NCBI GenBank assembly: GCA_046349395.1
Contig: JAXMCK010000004.1
Span: 806,001-870,000 of the forward strand
Origin: JAXMCK01 sp046349395
GTDB taxonomy: Bacteria > Pseudomonadota > Alphaproteobacteria > Geminicoccales > Geminicoccaceae
Length of the DNA: 64,000 bases
Reading direction: 5' to 3'
A model generated the notes under the pieces. The model was not told the DNA's origin. It saw only the letters and a program-made list of their open reading frames with translations, and did not search any database. Positions 62,243 to 64,000 of the stretch are shown here, piece by piece; within the stretch, counting starts at the first letter, position 1; each line of letters starts with the position of its first letter. The position numbers were made by a program, and so were the translations under genes.

Positions 62243-63220
62243 TCAGCCGGCGGTGCCACCCTGGGTCAGCCAGCAGGCGCTAGCCGACTGGGCAGTCTGA
62301 CGAAGTTCGGGGCGGGTCGTCGCGCAACGCGGTCCACGGAGCGTGCAGCGAGGATGGAAGGCGCAGCCGCTCGGCAGCTGCCCCGGTCGGGGCATCGAGC
62401 CGTCGATCTGGGCGAGGCGGTCGGCTTTGCGTTCGAGCGAGGGGATCGAGCCCATGAGAGCCGCCGTGTAGGGGTGCTGGGGGCGGCGTAGGACGTCCTC
62501 GACCGCACCGATCTCGACCACCCGGCCGGCATAAAGGACGGCGACGCGGTCGGCCGTCTCGGCGATGACGCCCATGTCGTGCGTGATCAGCATGATGGCC
62601 GTCCCGTGCTCGCGGCAGAGACGCTTCAACAAGGCCGTGATCTGTGCCTGCACCGACACGTCCAGGGCCGTGGTAGGCTCGTCGGCGACGATCAGCTCGG
62701 GCTCGCCCGCCAGTGCCAGCGCGATCACCACGCGCTGGCGCATCCCGCCCGAGAACTGGTGCGGGTACTGGTCGATCCGGGCCTCGGGTGCGGGGATGCC
62801 CACTTCGGTCAGCAGGGCGAGCGCCCGTTTGCGGGCGTCTGCACGGGACAGCGGCAGGTGGGCCAGTATCGTCTCGACGAGCTGGCTGCCGACCGTGAAC
62901 AGCGGATCGAGGCTGGTGAGCGGATCCTGGAAGATGGCACCCACCTTCCGGCCGCGGATGTGCTGCATCTCGTGATCGGGCAGACCGTCGATCCGCTTGC
63001 CGCCGAGCTGGATGCTGCCGCCGGCGATCCGTCCGGGCGGCTGCAGCAGGCCGATGACGGCGTTGCCGGTGAGCGACTTTCCGGCACCCGACTCGCCGAC
63101 CACGCCCAGGATCTCGCCGGGTGCGATGGTCAGCGAGACATCGTCGACGGCCGTGATCGGTCCGTGCCGGTTGCCGAACTCGATCCTGAGATTGCGTATG
63201 TCGAGGGCCGGCTGGATCAC
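62243..63220 (-). CDS. oligopeptide/dipeptide-type ABC transporter ATPase (DppD-like)
   Basis: A 325-residue ATPase: Walker A GESGAGKSLTGNAVIGLL (the S-L-T variant typical of DppD/OppD), FQDPLTSLDPLFTVG, signature FSGGMRQRVVIALAL, Walker B LIVADEPTTALDVSVQAQIT, switch LITHDMGVIAETADR, and the C-terminal CAFHPRCTLRGPRC. The GTG at 63218-63220 is used as the start, 10 bp after the amidohydrolase stop; an ATG at 63229-63231 is out of frame. Confidence 0.92.
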   Translation of the reverse strand: MIQPALDIRNLRIEFGNRHGPITAVDDVSLTIAPGEILGVVGESGAGKSLTGNAVIGLLQPPGRIAGGSIQLGGKRIDGLPDHEMQHIRGRKVGAIFQDPLTSLDPLFTVGSQLVETILAHLPLSRADARKRALALLTEVGIPAPEARIDQYPHQFSGGMRQRVVIALALAGEPELIVADEPTTALDVSVQAQITALLKRLCREHGTAIMLITHDMGVIAETADRVAVLYAGRVVEIGAVEDVLRRPQHPYTAALMGSIPSLERKADRLAQIDGSMPRPGQLPSGCAFHPRCTLRGPRCATTRPELRQTAQSASACWLTQGGTAG

Positions 63221-63230
63221 GGGCTGCCCA

Positions 63231-64000
63231 TCAGTTCGGCAGGCCGACCACCTCTCCGTCGCGGGCGACGATGCGGCCTGCCTTGACCACCAGCTTGCGC
63301 ACCGGCGGCGAAGCGACCGCCTCGGCCACCGTCTCCGCGTCGACGAGCAAGAAGTCGGCCAGGGCGCCGACGCGGAGACCGTAGTCGTCGAGGCCGATCG
63401 CGCGCGCCGCATGTCCGGTGGCGGTGTCGAGCGCCAGGGCCAGTTCCTCGTCGTGGCGGAACTCGTTGCGTTGCGCCACGGCGTTGGCTCGGGCCAGCAT
63501 GTCGCCGTCGCCGAAGGGCTGCCACGCGTCGCGCATACCGTCATTGCCGGAGCAGATGGTCACCCCCGCGGCCTGCAATTGAGCGACGGCCGGGGCGGGC
63601 CAGCCGGCGGGTCCGGTGGTCATGATGGCGACCCCGGAAGTGGCCAGGGCCTCGACCTGCTCGGCGACCAGATCCGGATCGTCCGCCCCCAGCGAGAAGG
63701 CGTGGCTCAGCATCACCCGGCCCTGCATGCCGTGTGCCCGCGTGCGGCGGCAGACCTCCTTCAGCGTGAAGGCGCCAAGATGGTCCGGCTCGTGCAGGTG
63801 GATGTCGATCGGGCGGCCGAACCGCTCGGCCAGTGCGAAGACGAGGTCGAGCTGGCCTTTCGGGTCGCGGTCGATCGCCGAGGGATCGAGCCCGCCCACG
63901 ATGTCGGCCCCCAGCCGCAGCGCCTCCTCCATCAACTCCGCGGTCCCGGGCCGGCTGAGCAGGCCCCATTGCGGGAAGGCGACGATCTGGATGTCGACGA
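63231..64000 (-). CDS. amidohydrolase, cytosine-deaminase-like (copy 2, 5' end beyond window)
   Basis: At least 256 C-terminal codons, continuing past the right edge. It parallels copy 1: IQIVAFPQWGLLSRPGTAEL (copy 1 IVAFPQTGMLINPGTAEL), DIVGGLDPSAIDRDPKGQLD, DIHLHEPDHLGAF, VMLSHAFSLG, ICSGNDGMRDAW and KAGRIVARDGEVVGL. Metal-binding His and Asp positions seen in this part are kept. It is the upstream gene of the minus-strand transport cluster within the window. The pairing of two paralogues around one transporter suggests related substrates or successive steps. Confidence 0.87.
   Translation of the reverse strand, partial: VDIQIVAFPQWGLLSRPGTAELMEEALRLGADIVGGLDPSAIDRDPKGQLDLVFALAERFGRPIDIHLHEPDHLGAFTLKEVCRRTRAHGMQGRVMLSHAFSLGADDPDLVAEQVEALATSGVAIMTTGPAGWPAPAVAQLQAAGVTICSGNDGMRDAWQPFGDGDMLARANAVAQRNEFRHDEELALALDTATGHAARAIGLDDYGLRVGALADFLLVDAETVAEAVASPPVRKLVVKAGRIVARDGEVVGLPN

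Overview
The window is high-GC DNA, mostly dense with short gaps and start/stop overlaps. It most likely comes from an alphaproteobacterium of the Rhodospirillales/Geminicoccales type. That is an inference from gene content: bactofilin, an IalB-family protein, a ctpA - divergent polysaccharide deacetylase - rppH run, phoR-phoU-phoB, acetoacetyl-CoA synthetase and two dipeptide-type ABC systems. No rRNA, tRNA, CRISPR array or replication origin was recognised.

Region 1-10 kb is an accessory and decaying zone around one intact operon. It opens with the C-terminal end of an IS5-like transposase and a degraded parDE toxin-antitoxin pair. A complete RND efflux pair (membrane fusion protein plus AcrB-type pump, 1009-5332) follows. 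Then comes a graveyard: the effector-domain end of a LysR regulator, a roughly 2.65-kb gene of unknown function broken by many frame changes, a broken gene resembling YopT-type (C58) cysteine proteases, and the first third of a methyltransferase that stops at a palindromic repeat.

Region 10-20 kb holds single genes: a DJ-1/PfpI protein, a VOC protein, a secreted GloVer-repeat protein, a GNAT acetyltransferase divergent from a winged-helix/TolB-like/TPR regulator, a hypothetical protein, O-acetylhomoserine sulfhydrylase (MetY), a small protein, an SDR and an adenosine-kinase-like sugar kinase. A second copy of the palindromic repeat lies before metY.

Region 20-35 kb has a CysZ/EI24 membrane protein, bactofilin, a lipoprotein, a methyltransferase, a class III cyclase, a YkvA protein, an enolase paralogue with altered catalytic residues coupled to an APH-type kinase, SodC, a universal stress protein, a molybdopterin oxidoreductase, and an emrAB-type export operon with a divergent TetR regulator and a clear operator palindrome.

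Region 34-50 kb is more core-like: acetoacetyl-CoA synthetase, PhoR-PhoU-PhoB (without the Pst transporter), SppA, RlmN, an IalB-like protein, an RNA methyltransferase, a quinone oxidoreductase, a glutathione transferase with an unusual proline-rich tail, RppH, a divergent polysaccharide deacetylase, a CtpA protease and a UvrD-like helicase.

Region 50-64 kb is two transport loci. The first is a sulfate ABC operon (sbp-cysT-cysW-cysA plus an FAD/NAD(P)-binding protein) behind an Rrf2 regulator. The second, on the minus strand, is an oligopeptide-type ABC system interleaved with two paralogous cytosine-deaminase-like amidohydrolases, the second running off the right edge. This layout suggests import and hydrolytic deamination of a small nitrogen compound.

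The most unusual items are the C58-protease-like and unknown-family pseudogenes at 5.9-9.6 kb, the glutathione transferase with an FtsZ-tail-like peptide, the enolase paralogue and the Pst-less pho cluster.
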